From NCBI GenBank assembly GCA_946902875.1, contig OX336345.1, positions 13,981,395 through 14,045,394 on the forward strand: a DNA stretch of 64,000 bases. The letters run 5' to 3'. Below, in pieces: positions 21,418-32,305 of the stretch (positions within the stretch are counted from its first letter, which is position 1; the number at the start of each line of letters is the position of its first letter). Under the pieces are notes generated by a model. That model saw only the letters and a program-made list of their open reading frames with translations. It was not told the origin of the DNA and did not search any database. Position numbers and translations under genes: made by a program. This DNA comes from Nematopogon swammerdamellus. Lineage: Eukaryota > Arthropoda > Insecta > Lepidoptera > Adelidae.

Positions 21418-21778
21418 AAAAAGTATTTTAAAACAAACCTTTATTTCATGTTTTTCCGTTCAGCGAAACATTTTGTTGCACTCACAATTTAACACATAAT
21501 AATATTTTAGATAAAGTAAAACTAAACATTGTTATTTCGTAATGACGCTTCTAACTCCACTGCCGGAACTCGACTGACTGACAGTGGTAGCAACAAGACT
21601 GGTACCTACCTGGCTCGCATAAGTAATACTTAGAAACAATAAGCTACCCGGGAACCTCTCGCGATAATCCTTTCTTATAATTTGACTTAATGTCTCACCC
21701 TAGGAAGCTAATTGTCCACGCTTTCGTTTTGCGGTTTTAAAATGTCGAAAAAATATTTAAGAAAAAAAAAACACGTTA

Positions 21779-22012
21779 TGCCACTTAATGCGTGGCAAGG
21801 GCGGACTTATTGCCTCCAGTTAATCCGGTGGACCTACATTTATACATGGAAAAATCTTTATTGGAATGTCTTTACGCTTAGTTCAGTGTAGGCGACACAA
21901 ACAAAACTAAGTACTGACATGGCACCTAGTTCTGGCAGTAAGACGCTCAATAAGCTGACGTCGAGAGTGTAGAAGGCGACCTAGTCGACCATGTCAGGCT
22001 CCATATTAAAAA
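21779..22012 (+). mobile_element. SINE fragments: tail of one family, body of another
   Basis: Bases 21779-21832 carry GGCAAGGGCGGACTTATTGC, the reverse complement of a motif in the SINE at 13790. The following part (AGTTCAGTGTAGGCGACAC, TGACATGGCACCTAGTTC, CCATGTCAGGCTCCATA) is a strongly diverged copy of the shared body. The two pieces are fused or nested. Confidence 0.6.
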
Positions 22013-22454
22013 TAATATAAACAAGCATATTAACTAACATAAATCGAAAACAAAACAGCAAACAATGATTAATGGCGTTAATTTTTACTTCTAGCAGGTG
22101 TTGGATATTGTGTAATATTTCTTCATATGAAGAAAACATTAGACCTTTATTCATTCTTAATGTAATACAACGGCATGTTGAAAATATTTTCGCTATACAC
22201 AACACACAAACACAATATTATTTCGAATATGAATTCAAATATAATTAAGCCATCTGTCGGTAACAACATTCCTACCTAATTTGTAGAAGGCGTGTAAATA
22301 ACATTAGAATAGGTAGGTGCAGGCACATCGTTAACTTAATGATGACAATATGGCGAACTAACGATTGGCTTCTCCCAGATCAGTATAAATTCCGAGACAG
22401 TTTTATGCTCATTTATTTTAAAACAATTTCATAAATACATTTTATTAAATTTAC

Positions 22455-22838
22455 ACGATTTTACTTTATTAACTCCAGACGAAAAAAGAGGGCTGTTATA
22501 ACTTTAGGGTATGTGTGTGTATGTGTATATGTATGTATGTGTTTATTGTTGTGTGTGTGTATGCGCAATCAAGTAATTCAGTAATAAAAAAATCATTACC
22601 GATTTGCATGCGGATTTTTTTAAAAAAGCTTGAAATAAAAGTTTCAAATACTCCCGAACCTTAAATAGTTAAAAATAATTTCCTTTTACTTACTTAAAGG
22701 AGTCGGGGGACCGCTAAGTAAATAAAATATAAAAACTCAGAGCTGCGCGGGTGTTTACTTAGCGGTCCCGTAAGTAAACGGAAATAATTTTTGACTTTTA
22801 AGTGTCGGGGTTTTTAAATTTGTAATTTAACTTTTTTG
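22455..22838 (-). mobile_element. Fold-back element, copy 2
   Basis: Same modules as 8637-9125 but in reverse order: GACGAAAAAAGAGGG and a TG-rich stretch first, then the arms ACTTAAAGGAGTCGGGGGAC and the mirrored AAATTACAAATTTAAA tip at the end. The inner arm is partly deleted relative to copy 1. Confidence 0.78.
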
Positions 22839-22844
22839 TAGATG

Positions 22845-23075
22845 TCTATTTAGGAAGATCCGCTTTCAGTGAAAAAACGTTCGCCCCACTGTGTTGAACA
22901 ATTGATTCGTTCCCGTGCCTCTCCCGAATCGTACCTACTACTCACTGAATGAAGGTAGCTTGAAACGTCTATGAAAAATTGTCCGTGTTCTCCGACTAGT
23001 TCAATGTACTCGACCCGACTAAAGGGAAGCACGGACATGCCACCTAGTGACACCCTGACAGTAACTTGGTAAGTA
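22845..23075 (+). mobile_element. Diverged SINE body
   Basis: CCACTGTGTTGAACAATTG to GACATGCCACCTAGTGAC keeps the order of body modules (ACTGAATGAA, GTTCAATGTACTCGACCCGA, AAAGGGAAGCAC) at low identity. It lies directly against the end of the fold-back copy. Confidence 0.6.
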
Positions 23076-23099
23076 AAAATGATTTGTGGTTTTACTCTA

Positions 23100-23348
23100 G
23101 AATCTGCACTAAGATCACACTAAGTTTGACGCTTGTATGTAAAAATAACTCGGTTATTGTAGTTCCTTAATTGTTTACTTATTTTTTATTATATGTTAGG
23201 ATATCCGCCATAATGTAACACATATTCTGTGAAAATTAACTAACTATTACAGTTCAAAAGATATAGCCCTTTAAATGTAGAAAAAACGGACAGACGCAAG
23301 ACTGCGTTGGCTTAGAAATAGGCGTCCATACGGATACGGAAACCTAAA
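23100..23348 (+). repeat. CAAGTGCGAGTC-family repeat, 3' part
   Basis: Contains TTAGGATATCCGCCATAATG, ACTATTACAGTTCAAAAGAT and the closing ACGGATACGGAAACCTAAAAA. Confidence 0.7.
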
Positions 23349-23395
23349 AAGGAAAGGTACTACTCCTTACCTTACTAATAAAGCGGAAAATCTGT

Positions 23396-23480
23396 AACGG
23401 CGGCGGCGGCGGCGGCGGCGGGGCGCCCGACCGACCGAAGCGCTCCGCGCCCGCGCCGCCGCCGTCGTCGTCGTCGATGC
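23396..23480. repeat. (CGG)n and (GTC)n trinucleotide block
   Basis: About eight CGG units are followed by GCGCCCGACCGACCGAAGC and then a complementary-like CGCCGCCGCCGTCGTCGTCG run. The two halves could pair as a GC-rich hairpin. It is an isolated GC island in AT-rich DNA. Confidence 0.7.
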
Positions 23481-23529
23481 TACGTTCGTTCTAGTTACTC
23501 AGTAATCAATCAATCATTATTGCCTTGGA

Positions 23530-23680
23530 TTTCTTGAAATGAAATGAAATTAATGAAAAATATTTTATTACACACGAATAAGTGACAAAAGGCGGGCTTA
23601 AAGCATAAAGGCATTCTCTACCAGTCATGCCTGGGATTGTGGTAAGATAGATTGGCAGTGCGAAATAAAAAAAAAAATTT
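23530..23680 (-). mobile_element. Retroelement 3' end with (GAAAT)n tail
   Basis: Starts with AAATGAAATGAAAT and contains AAAGGCGGGCTTAAAGC and CATTCTCTACCAGTC, a combination remembered from lepidopteran SINEs. Read on the minus strand it ends in an ATTTC repeat like the element at 5836. Confidence 0.55.
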
Positions 23681-23869
23681 AAAAAAATCTAATAATAAAT
23701 ATACTTTCATACAAATCAAAATATGTTCTTGTTAGTTCTTTTTATGTAATTTAGAAGTATTAAATTCAAGCGTATTTATTTCTAATATTTGACATATTGC
23801 ATAATATACCATTTAGATAATATATAAATGTGGTAATCAACAAAGGCACAATTTAGAAAATTCTTACCG

Positions 23870-24312
23870 CCATATTTGACTGTGACCAGTGATATGGTTG
23901 CGCCGAATCATCTCGATTCTGTCTCGATTTGTCTCGTGAATTCCTTCAGCCCGGGACACGCCTGCATTCATACAGAATTATTCGTTAAAGTTGTCGGAAT
24001 TGAACCAGCAGCGGGGCCAATATCTATTAGCAATTCATCGCGACTGGAAATTTCTTACGATCCGTCTCAATCGCTCCAACGGGCGGCCTATCAATGAGTC
24101 TAGTGAGACAATAAGGAGCGAAGCGACCGAGAGAATAAGCTTGTTAATGCGATAGAAAGTTATTCAGGTTTTTTTTTTATTTATCTGAATCGACAATGCA
24201 CCGCGCGCAGATTCGCTTCCCTAGGTCATAAAACTTTATTTCACGACCAGCCAGGACCCTTTGATACTACTATATTATATATAACCTTCCGACAAATTGA
24301 ACCAACCAGTCC
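23870..24312. other. Unique sequence, no gene seen
   Basis: Moderate GC, no match to other repeats in the window. A 73-codon ORF has no motif or splice support. Confidence 0.35.
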
Positions 24313-24315
24313 ACG

Positions 24316-24353
24316 AAAGAGTTTGGTCGAACTCTTGTTCGACCAAACTCTTT
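24316..24353. repeat. Perfect 17-bp hairpin, 4-nt loop
   Basis: AAAGAGTTTGGTCGAAC (24316-24332) pairs exactly with 24337-24353 around a TCTT loop. Confidence 0.85.
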
Positions 24354-25102
24354 TCAAGGTTCATCACCAAGGTATTTTACAGTTTTACAATATTCAACAA
24401 TTTTATATCAAATAAATCTCCGTTTTACAATCCAAGGTGATAACTGTACCATTAAAAACATTTTTTTTTGTTCCGTTCAGCAATCGTGCAAGAAATCTTG
24501 AGATTTTTTAGCAAAAAAAAAAAATTGTAAAATTCGAAGTCAGCAACATTTTTCGTATTTAAAATAGGAGAACCATTCGTTTAACTTGTATAATTGATTT
24601 TTCAAGGGAATATTTTCAGCTGACGTTAAAAAACATTGTCGCTCTTAAAATATTCTGATGAAAACATTTATGAGCGGAAGATACTGCGAGTGAACGTGGA
24701 GTATCGATGTACCTGCCTATCCCATCGCGACATTGGGAACCAGACATGACCTTATTATAAAGTCCTGCTTTATATACCAACATGAACTTAAGATGCCCAA
24801 TAATCCACCTCAACATCTCAAAGTTCTCCGCCGAATATAATTGATTCCAAGTGCAGGTCGAGCTGGTTATACTACGTCAAGTGTTGGTCCACCATCTAAG
24901 CTAAGTTTAATTGGATGGACGGGAGGCGCGCGACCCAGCCTGCCGTGAGATTTGTGTAGGGATTACAATTTGAAAATTACCAACTTTGAGACAGCTACCC
25001 AGAATAGGCCGTCTTAATTCTGAACCGAATCTGAAACATACAAACAATGAAAAAGTACATAGGTATATGAGTACAAGAATACAGGGAATACTCTGATATT
25101 GT
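24354..25102. other. No gene seen
   Basis: Short minus-strand ORFs of 66-81 codons lack motifs. No repeat family of the window is recognised. Confidence 0.4.
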
Positions 25103-25459
25103 CGGCCTCGGTAGCTCAGTGGTGCGGTCGGTCGGCTGACAGTCGTGATCATAAGTACACCTGGGCGCGGTCATAACTTTGGTTGGAGGCTGACCGTGGT
25201 TCGGATTTCTAGTAAAACTGTAGGTCCCTTCCCTTGTTTACCTTACTAGGTGCTAGGGTTTAGCCTGTCCGGGTTGGTACCACCGCACTGAGTGAAAAAG
25301 TCGGTCAAAGCGGCTATGTAAATAGTTTGTGTTTTCAGTCCAGTTCAGTGTAGTCGGCACGACCGAAGGGAAGCACTGACATGGCACTTCAAGGTGTTAT
25401 GGGCTGACATCACGGATGTAGTAGGTGATGTAGCCAACTGTGTCAGTTTTTATTAATAA
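25103..25459 (+). mobile_element. SINE family, type B head, B-box visible
   Basis: The head GGCCTCGGTAGCTCAGTGGT is an A-box-like start. The 5S-like middle is degraded. GAGGCTGACCGTGGTTCGGA then gives a tRNA B-box-like segment before ACTGTAGGTCCCTTCCCTTG and the shared body. It ends TCAGTTTTTATTAATAAA. Confidence 0.82.
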
Positions 25460-25460
25460 A

Positions 25461-26008
25461 TCGGTCAAGTGCGAGTCTAACTCGCGTGGAGAGAGTTCCG
25501 TACCATACAGTTTTCCGTGAGACATGATGTTCGTTTATGTTTTCCTGTAAGTAAACTATAAGAGAGGGAGGCCCTATATTTCCTATTTGTTTTTCAAATT
25601 TTAGACACAGTAGTTTCGGAGAAGATGGCGGGGGGGGGGGGGGTTTGGGGCGAATGCACTATTTTTTAATAGCTCTTAAATTATGTTTTTTTAATTATAA
25701 AAAAAATCATTATTATATTATAAATAAAATATAATATTTGTATTCCTTATAACGAACCATTTCCAACGATAAGCCACATGAAGCGCTTAAAATTATTATT
25801 TTTTGCGTTCTAATTTTTGCCCCCTAAAACTTACCAAAAATCGAAAATCGTTCGATAGGGTCAAACTATTTATGTACCGATTTTAACTTTTTTGGTCCAG
25901 TAGATTCCGAAAAAAATACGCTGTGACAGACGGAAATACAGACATACACAAGAGTGATCCTATAAGGGTTCCGTTTTTTTCTTCTTTTGAGGTACGGAGC
26001 ACTAAAAA
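25461..26008 (+). repeat. CAAGTGCGAGTC-family repeat, long copy, with G14 run
   Basis: Begins TCGGTCAAGTGCGAGTC directly after the SINE tail and ends AAGGGTTCCGTTTTTTTCTT, GAGGTACGG, CACTAAAAA. A homopolymer of fourteen G lies at 25630-25643. Confidence 0.75.
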
Positions 26009-26699
26009 TGACAGGAACAAGGTTTGGATAAAATGAAGAAGAAATCGAAGCCTCAATTTCACGTCGCGTGAAAAAACAAACATCAGAAGGCCTCAAACAG
26101 CTCGTGTCGCTTCTGGGCGTTAGCCCTATAATCTCTCTTCTGTGCCTCAAACTTCAATTTTTTATGCTACCAGCAACAGAGAACACTCCTTCAGCGGTCT
26201 ATTCTTATTCAGAAATTTTACTATAGGTACTTACATAAATATACAACAATTATACGTGAGTTTGTTAAACTATTTAACGATCCGACAATGAAAAATGTAA
26301 AATTTTACATATTTTGTTATAATCCTGACGAAGTAATTGTAATTATGGCAAATGATAATCAAACCTGAATAATCAACACAATATACCTTCTGGAAGTTGA
26401 TAGACGCCTCTCTCTGTTGTCATTACCCTACGCCGTATTGTCTGTGGATACACCATAGTTACGTCACGTTTTCTATAGGTAAATAAAAAACAAACGTTCG
26501 TTTAGAATTATTTCACCACTCTGTCACTGTTATCAAAAATAACCTGCATTATTGCACACCGTCATTAGACAGTTAAAATTCGTAGGTACACACACACACA
26601 CACCTAATCGTCGTTTCGTCTCACTTCACCGGCTTGTGTAAGTGAGATAGATAAGCATGCAGTGCGGGGCATGAATACTTGCTCATTCATTCTCACTAT
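26009..26699. other. No gene seen; (CA)n microsatellite
   Basis: A short ACACAC run is at about 26587-26602. Otherwise AT-rich DNA with no supported feature. Confidence 0.4.
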
Positions 26700-26957
26700 A
26701 TTTTGATTACAATTAAAGAAATAAAGTCAGTCAGTCAGTTGTCTTAACTTCGTGAGCCAAATGCATGGACCGTTGATGAATTCGTTCGTTATTCAAACCA
26801 GTGAAATTTGGAATGAACAATAAGTGAATTCAGTGACATTGGGCAGTGTTTAGTTTTGTGGATATGCAATTTAGTTGGGGTTCATGAGATTTTTGTGCAG
26901 TTTAAATTTGTGTCGTCGGAAATTAATGCGGAATAGAGGAGTTTTTTTATTATTGAT
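26700..26957 (+). promoter_or_regulatory. Possible promoter and untranslated first exon of the 28612 gene
   Basis: TCAGTCAGTCAGT repeats at 26728-26740 resemble arthropod initiator sequence. A good donor GTAAGTTC begins at 26958, and the next acceptor downstream that leads into a real coding exon is at 28571-28577. An untranslated exon here is an inference from these signals and spacing only. Confidence 0.3.
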
Positions 26958-27097
26958 GTAAGTTCAATGTGTGTTTGAATTTGTTAGCGCTTATCCAGTT
27001 GCAAACGACCTTTGTGCTCTAAACCTATCCATGTATGAGAATGCTTGGTGACATACGGTAAAATAATTTAATATAATTTATTCTCGTAATATTTAAA

Positions 27098-27348
27098 AGG
27101 TCTTTCATTAGTAGGTAACGATACGCTAAGGGGTTTATGTGTATCAGATTCTGATCACGTTCCCATACCATTTTTTTTTACAATATTAAAAACCTACTCA
27201 CTCCTCAAATTGAATACGTGAAGTGCGCGAATTTCACCTCTAATAAGTATGTTTTTTATATCGTAACAAAAAAAATTGGTATGGCAACGTGATCAGTATC
27301 TGATACACTACAGCCCTTAGCGTATCGTTACCTACTATTGAAAGACCT
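27098..27348. mobile_element. MITE with ~80-bp TIRs
   Basis: Left AGGTCTTTCATTAGTAGGTA continuing through GATACGCTAAGG and CTGATCACGTTCCCATACCA is matched inverted at the right end (AGGTCTTTCAATAGTAGGTA, CTGATCACGTTGCCATACCA). It is about 251 bp, with no ORF. The target duplication was not resolved. Confidence 0.85.
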
Positions 27349-27393
27349 TATATATAAGTCAATGGTTTTGGCTCCATGAAAAATTTACACCAA

Positions 27394-27778
27394 TTTTTTT
27401 TTTTTATGGAAACAGACACGGTTGGCTTCATCACCTACAACATCCGTGATGTCAGCCCATAGCACCGGGTGAACTAGGTGCTAGTGTCAGTGCTTCCCTT
27501 CATTTCATGTCGGCTACACTGAACTGGACGGAAAACACGAACTATTTACATAGCCGTTTCGACCGACGTTTCACTCAGTCCGGTGGTATCAACCCGGGCG
27601 GGTTGAACCCAACCACCTAGTTAGGTAAGAGGGGAAGGGACCTACAGTTTTACGTGGAATCCGAACCACGGTCAGCCTCCAACGGTCGAGCGGTCACCCA
27701 TCCAAGCACTGACCGGCCCAGCGTTGCTTAACCATCAATAGCGACAGTCGACTGTCTGCACCACTATCGAAGCTGACA
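27394..27778 (-). mobile_element. SINE family, type B head, best 5S-like segment
   Basis: Minus-strand copy. It starts (on +) with a T-run and TATGGAAACAGACACGG, and ends at the head near 27778. Read 5'->3' the head gives TGGTTAAGCAACGCTGGG, CTTGGATGGGTGACCGC and then GACCGTGGTTCGGATTCC. That is 5S rRNA-like sequence followed by a tRNA B-box. It sits 45 bp from the MITE, in the presumed intron before the 28612 exon. Confidence 0.88.
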
Positions 27779-28577
27779 TAAAATTAAATTATTTATTTGC
27801 GTCATGTATTAACATATAATCGCATGCGTACATTTTAAATTATGAATGATGTTATGTGAAACGTAACATCTTTATATTTTTACACTATGTTTCCTTACCC
27901 CACCAATATATATGACTATAAAGTTTTGGATGGTGACGTGTTATTTAAATTCTATTTATAAATGTAAATAGTTACAAACAAATAAAATTGTGACAAGTTT
28001 CAGAAGTATTTCTTACTCAACCGAAGGCATAGTGTTATGTACTGTTATGATTTTATATTTTACTTAGTTACTACATGATTTGCCGCCATAAAAAATGATT
28101 TACCGTCAAGGAAATATATTTTTCTGCAATTTCAATAAAACCTCGATATTACACGATGATTCATTCGGCGTAGGTAATAATGTGCATACCTAGTTATTGG
28201 GATGATTGTTGCAACACTGGCAGGTATATTCGTTTATTCGTACGTAACTCCAAGTCTGGCTGACTCAGTACACAAATGATTTCAATCTGTTGTCTCGTTT
28301 TATTAAGTGATAAATTCAAAAGTAACTTAATCAGCTCATCTGTCCGAAATAAATACCTAATTTTCGTTTTCTGAAATAACTCGTACAATATTTATTGTAA
28401 ACTTTAGATTTTCATTGATAGTTTTTTTTTTGTTCTGTTTTATCTGGTAAAGGCATTATCGTATCAAAGCAATAATTACGTAGGTAATTCGGTGTAAGTA
28501 TTCATTTCTAAATAGGTATATATTTATATATATTTAAATAATGAATTACAACTAATTACCATTTCGCTCCTTTTCAG
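27779..28577. other. Probable intron, no gene seen
   Basis: AT-rich, ends in TTTCGCTCCTTTTCAG, a good polypyrimidine tract and acceptor for the exon starting at 28578. Confidence 0.5.
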
Positions 28578-28611
28578 ATCCGCAGAGATCGCGGCCGCTT
28601 CGTGATTCGAG

Positions 28612-29472
28612 ATGACGTCAAAACCGCCCATCGATGATGTTAGCACCATCACAACCTTACCCGACGCCGTCAACCTTATCAAGTTCCTGAAGGTATCCCA
28701 CAAGGCGGAACTCAACAAGTGGGTGGAAGCCTGCAAGAAACAATCCAAAATTATTAAAACACTCGAATCCAATAGGCATAAAGAACTCGCTTACTTGTCG
28801 AACCAACTACACAAATACGAGTTTGATCTACTCGAAAGAGAGAACGATATTGCCAAGCAGATAGCAGAGAAGGAAAAAATAATTGACAAGCTTAACAAAA
28901 CCATAGAATCCCTTCAACAAGAGCTTACGTGTTCCTTTAAAGATAATGTTTCTGCGAAAACCAGATCTGTTTACAGCGATTCGGGAATAGTCGAGGACAG
29001 AAGCGAAGATAGTGCTGTAAAAACGCCAGATATAATTGAAGAGAAGACTCAGAAAAATCGTCGCTCCAGCTTCAGCAAGTCCATAAACTTCTTCCGCAAA
29101 GTGGACTTCTCCCCGAAGAAGAAGAAGCCTGAGAACTTAGCATCGGAGAGCAAGAAGAAGTCGTACAGCTTCAGATGGGCTGCCAAGAAGTCTCAGGAGA
29201 AGAACAGCAGCGATGATGATAGCTCTTCTTACGAGGACATCAGCGCCTTTATCGTTGGCTCTCCTCGCAAAATGGATGAGAGCATGACCAACCACTACTG
29301 CGAAGAACAGAGTGAGAGCGAACGAGAGAAGATCTTTGACCGCGTGATGGCCAGAGCAAGCGTGAGAAGATCCATCAAGGTGAACTCCAAATATCAGAAG
29401 ATCAGCCGCAACAAGTCCAAGTACCTGGAAGAACTTAGAAATTCATGTGAATATACGGACAGCAGTGCCTAG
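28612..29472 (+). CDS. Coiled-coil, Ser/Lys-rich protein, 286 aa
   Basis: A full ORF from ATG 28612 to TAG 29470-29472 lies in an exon that starts at 28578 after CTCCTTTTCAG. The 34 bases before the ATG are taken as 5' UTR. Residues ~30-105 form a strongly charged heptad-like coiled coil (KQSKIIKTLESNRHKELAYL, NDIAKQIAEKEKIIDKLNK). Residues ~105-150 are Ser/Asp/Glu-rich. Residues ~145-200 are basic, with SFSKSINFFRK, SPKKKKPE and KKSYSFRWAAKKSQ, the middle one resembling a nuclear localisation signal. An acidic Ser block (SSDDDSSSYED) follows, and the C-terminus is basic again. There is no signal peptide or membrane segment. The layout suggests a cytoplasmic or nuclear scaffold-like protein regulated by phosphorylation, but no family is recognised. 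The high GC and codon regularity compared with the flanks support a real gene. Confidence 0.88.
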   Translation: MTSKPPIDDVSTITTLPDAVNLIKFLKVSHKAELNKWVEACKKQSKIIKTLESNRHKELAYLSNQLHKYEFDLLERENDIAKQIAEKEKIIDKLNKTIESLQQELTCSFKDNVSAKTRSVYSDSGIVEDRSEDSAVKTPDIIEEKTQKNRRSSFSKSINFFRKVDFSPKKKKPENLASESKKKSYSFRWAAKKSQEKNSSDDDSSSYEDISAFIVGSPRKMDESMTNHYCEEQSESEREKIFDRVMARASVRRSIKVNSKYQKISRNKSKYLEELRNSCEYTDSSA

Positions 29473-29647
29473 ATTGTGTGCGATGAAAGTGACAAGTGCA
29501 TTACCACCTTAGAACTTTGCAACAATAGTTAACTTGCCGTGCGCCTCGCTAAAACATTGCACGCGGCGAGTTGGCGATTGTAACATGGTTCTAGAACCCG
29601 AGTGTACAGTAGCCTCTAAATACACCATACATCTATAAAATATTGTT

Positions 29648-29938
29648 TATTATGGTGGCCACTGGAAGTGCATCAGAACCCTGTCACACTCACTCGTCAA
29701 ATGTCAAACTAACGTCAAAGCGTCAAATTAACGTCAAAGCGTCAAACTAACGTAAAAATGTCAAACTAACGTTAATGTGTTTCACGACGACGATGCGACG
29801 TAGGTAGTCATCTCTCGCTCTCCACGGAAGTGAAGGGCGAGAGAGGTTTACGTCATCACAGCCCTTCCGACGTTAGTTTCACAGTTGACAAGTGGGTGTG
29901 ACAAGGTTCTGGTGCCACCTCATTTGGCCACAATAATA
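29648..29938. mobile_element. MITE with ~58-bp imperfect TIRs and internal tandem motif
   Basis: Left TATTATGGTGGCCACTGG, CAGAACCCTGTCACAC is mirrored at the right (TATTATTGTGGCCAAATG, CAGAACCTTGTCACAC). Inside, a unit like GTCAAACTAACGTCAAAGC is repeated about four times. The element is in the probable 3' UTR or just downstream of the 28612 gene. Confidence 0.82.
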
Positions 29939-31857
29939 CTACTTAATTGCTGGCTAAGTTTCACTTTGAACACTAAAGTAACGACTAAACCTATCTGCAA
30001 TTTTATACTTTTATCTTTATTTAAATTAAACAAAATAACCTAATACAATAAAATTTAACTAAAATTAAGAAATATGATAAAACTAAACTAAAATAACTTA
30101 TAAACTAAACCTAAAAATACTTTTATCTGCTAATTTAAACATTTTAATGATACCTTTTGCGACGATTTAGATTTTATCAAGATTATGTCGTCTCAGTGTT
30201 TTCAAACTACTTAAAACAAAAACCTACTTATGATAATGTGTATGTCCTAAAGTATTAATGATTTTTTTTTTATCAAGCACCTAATATATTTAAGAGTAAA
30301 TTTAAGGAAATATTTAAATATTATGGCAGGCGCTATAATATTAAAATAATTATGATGTGTTTAAAGTTAACTCCGTTATTTTGAATGTTATCGTGGAAAA
30401 TATTTTCTAAGCTTAAAACTAATTTTCACCTTTTCTACACATTCATATTTTTTTAATGAAAATAAGTATACGGAGAAGATGATTTGTTTTTAAGTTTTAG
30501 AACTGTTTTTACTGATAAGCTCCGAATAATGCTCACATAAATAGCTCCATGCGTGAATACACTTGTGATCTACCCATTCCTAAACGAGTACATGTGAAAA
30601 GAAAATATAAAACGGAATATTTTCTAGTAATAACATGTTCATGTTTCTTTGTATTGCTTTTTGCCTAATTTCAGCAGAATTAAATAATGTCTTATTTATA
30701 CTTTCGTATTTATTCGAATTATCCTAAATGATCTAAGGAAACCAAGACAAATTGTGTAATAATATTGAGGTAGCTAACGGAGTGGATAACATATTTTTGT
30801 AGTTCCTATAAAATAACATCGTTCTGATCACGAGATTGCGAGTTCCAGTCCTGCATGAGATTAACTATAGCAGCTGAATTGTTTATTTCAAATTTTGTAT
30901 TTTTAGATGTTTACTCAAGCAATAACCCAGATTTATTTCTCAGAAATTTGCGTCAACATGGCTCCCACCAAAATAAACAATTAAATATGTAGTTAATAAG
31001 GCCAATTTATACGAGCAATACGGGGATCCAACTCCATTTCTCTGCAATTGTGAAACCAAAATAACGTACACAGTACTCTTTTTTTCCAAATTCCAATTGT
31101 TTTTATTGTTGAGAAGGTTAGTAACAATTTAATTTTCTTAGGTCAAGGTTAGTAGGTATCACAAAAGGTTTAGAAAAGAAAGAGCAGAAGAGTAGACACA
31201 GAATTTTTTTTTATAGATGGCCCGAGTGCACCTCTGGGTTTTCGTCTGTGTCGATGCATTCAGGTTTTAGGAATCAACATTTTAGTCCATTTAAAATAAA
31301 AATAATAAAATAAAATAAACTAAACTAAACTCTAAACACCATCCTTGACACCATCAATAGATGCGAAGTCACTATGTTATGTAAGTTCCAAATAATTTCA
31401 TTATTATATGTAGCCTATCTGCCTATACCACACATATACCTTAACCGTTGCATGTCGTTTGGTCGTTTTATCTCCACGACCATACGCATTTAGAAAAGGG
31501 TAGACTTGTTTATTATTTTAGCCGGACCGTAAGTTTATAAGTCCGACTAACACCGGGGGAGGCGCGAAAGGTATACATAAATCTCAAACTGTTTCTAGAG
31601 TGCGTAAAAAATGGGTAACTTACGCCTACACTGGCTTACGAACTGCGGGTGTCGTGGGAGAGGAAGGAGGGGCATTCACATTCGGGACAAATAAAAAGGA
31701 AGCAACAGCACAAACCCCTTTATTCCGAGGCGGGCTGTAAAAATGACGCATCGCCGTTCCAGCTAAACTGCCGCCGGAATGACCGTAAACTTTAGCAAAC
31801 ACCTGGGCGCCATTTGCTAAGGACGGTTGCACACCGCGCGCGACACGAGAACACTTT
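29939..31857. other. AT-rich flank, no gene seen
   Basis: AATAAA at 30047-30052 could end the 28612 transcript. Runs such as AACTAAACTAAA near 30060-30110 are low complexity. An ORF of 92 codons at 31626-31904 runs into the SINE head and is not called. Confidence 0.4.
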
Positions 31858-32132
31858 GTACCGTGGTGTGGGGCCGGTACTTTAAAATAATAGCCCCACT
31901 GCATCTCTCTCCCGTGTATGTCGTAAAAGGTGACTAAGGGATATTACTCCCTTCTTATATTATATACACTAGGTGGTAGGGTTTAACCCGCCCGGGTTGG
32001 TACCACCGGACTGAATGAAAGGTCGGTCGAAACGGCTATGTAAATAGTTTGTGTTTTCCGTCCAGTTCAGTGTAGCCGGCACGACCGAAGGGAAGCACTG
32101 ACATGGCACCTAGTTCACCCGGTGTTATGGGC
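31858..32132 (+). mobile_element. SINE family, type A head, 3'-truncated
   Basis: Starts GTACCGTGGTGTGGGGCCGG, follows the type A order and stops abruptly inside the body at GTGTTATGGGC, where LINE-like sequence begins. A 3' loss is unusual for a SINE and points to a later rearrangement or template switch. Confidence 0.85.
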
Positions 32133-32179
32133 ATTGAAATACAAACGTTGAAACATTTCTTTTTCTCATACTACCTATA

Positions 32180-32305
32180 AGACAAATACAGGAAATATGT
32201 GAGTGCGTTCCCTACCACCTATAACCTGAGGATCTTCAAAAGGTGTGTCAATAAATTAGACGACGACATTTTTGTCCGTCTTATAGCCGACCTGGCGCCT
32301 CTCTG
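32180..32305 (+). pseudogene. Fragment of a LINE reverse-transcriptase C-terminus
   Basis: One frame reads YVSAFPTTYNLRIFKRCVNK and ends LIADLAPL before a stop. The TYNL..FK+.VN pattern is recalled from C-terminal ends of lepidopteran LINE proteins. Only about 40 codons remain. Confidence 0.5.
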
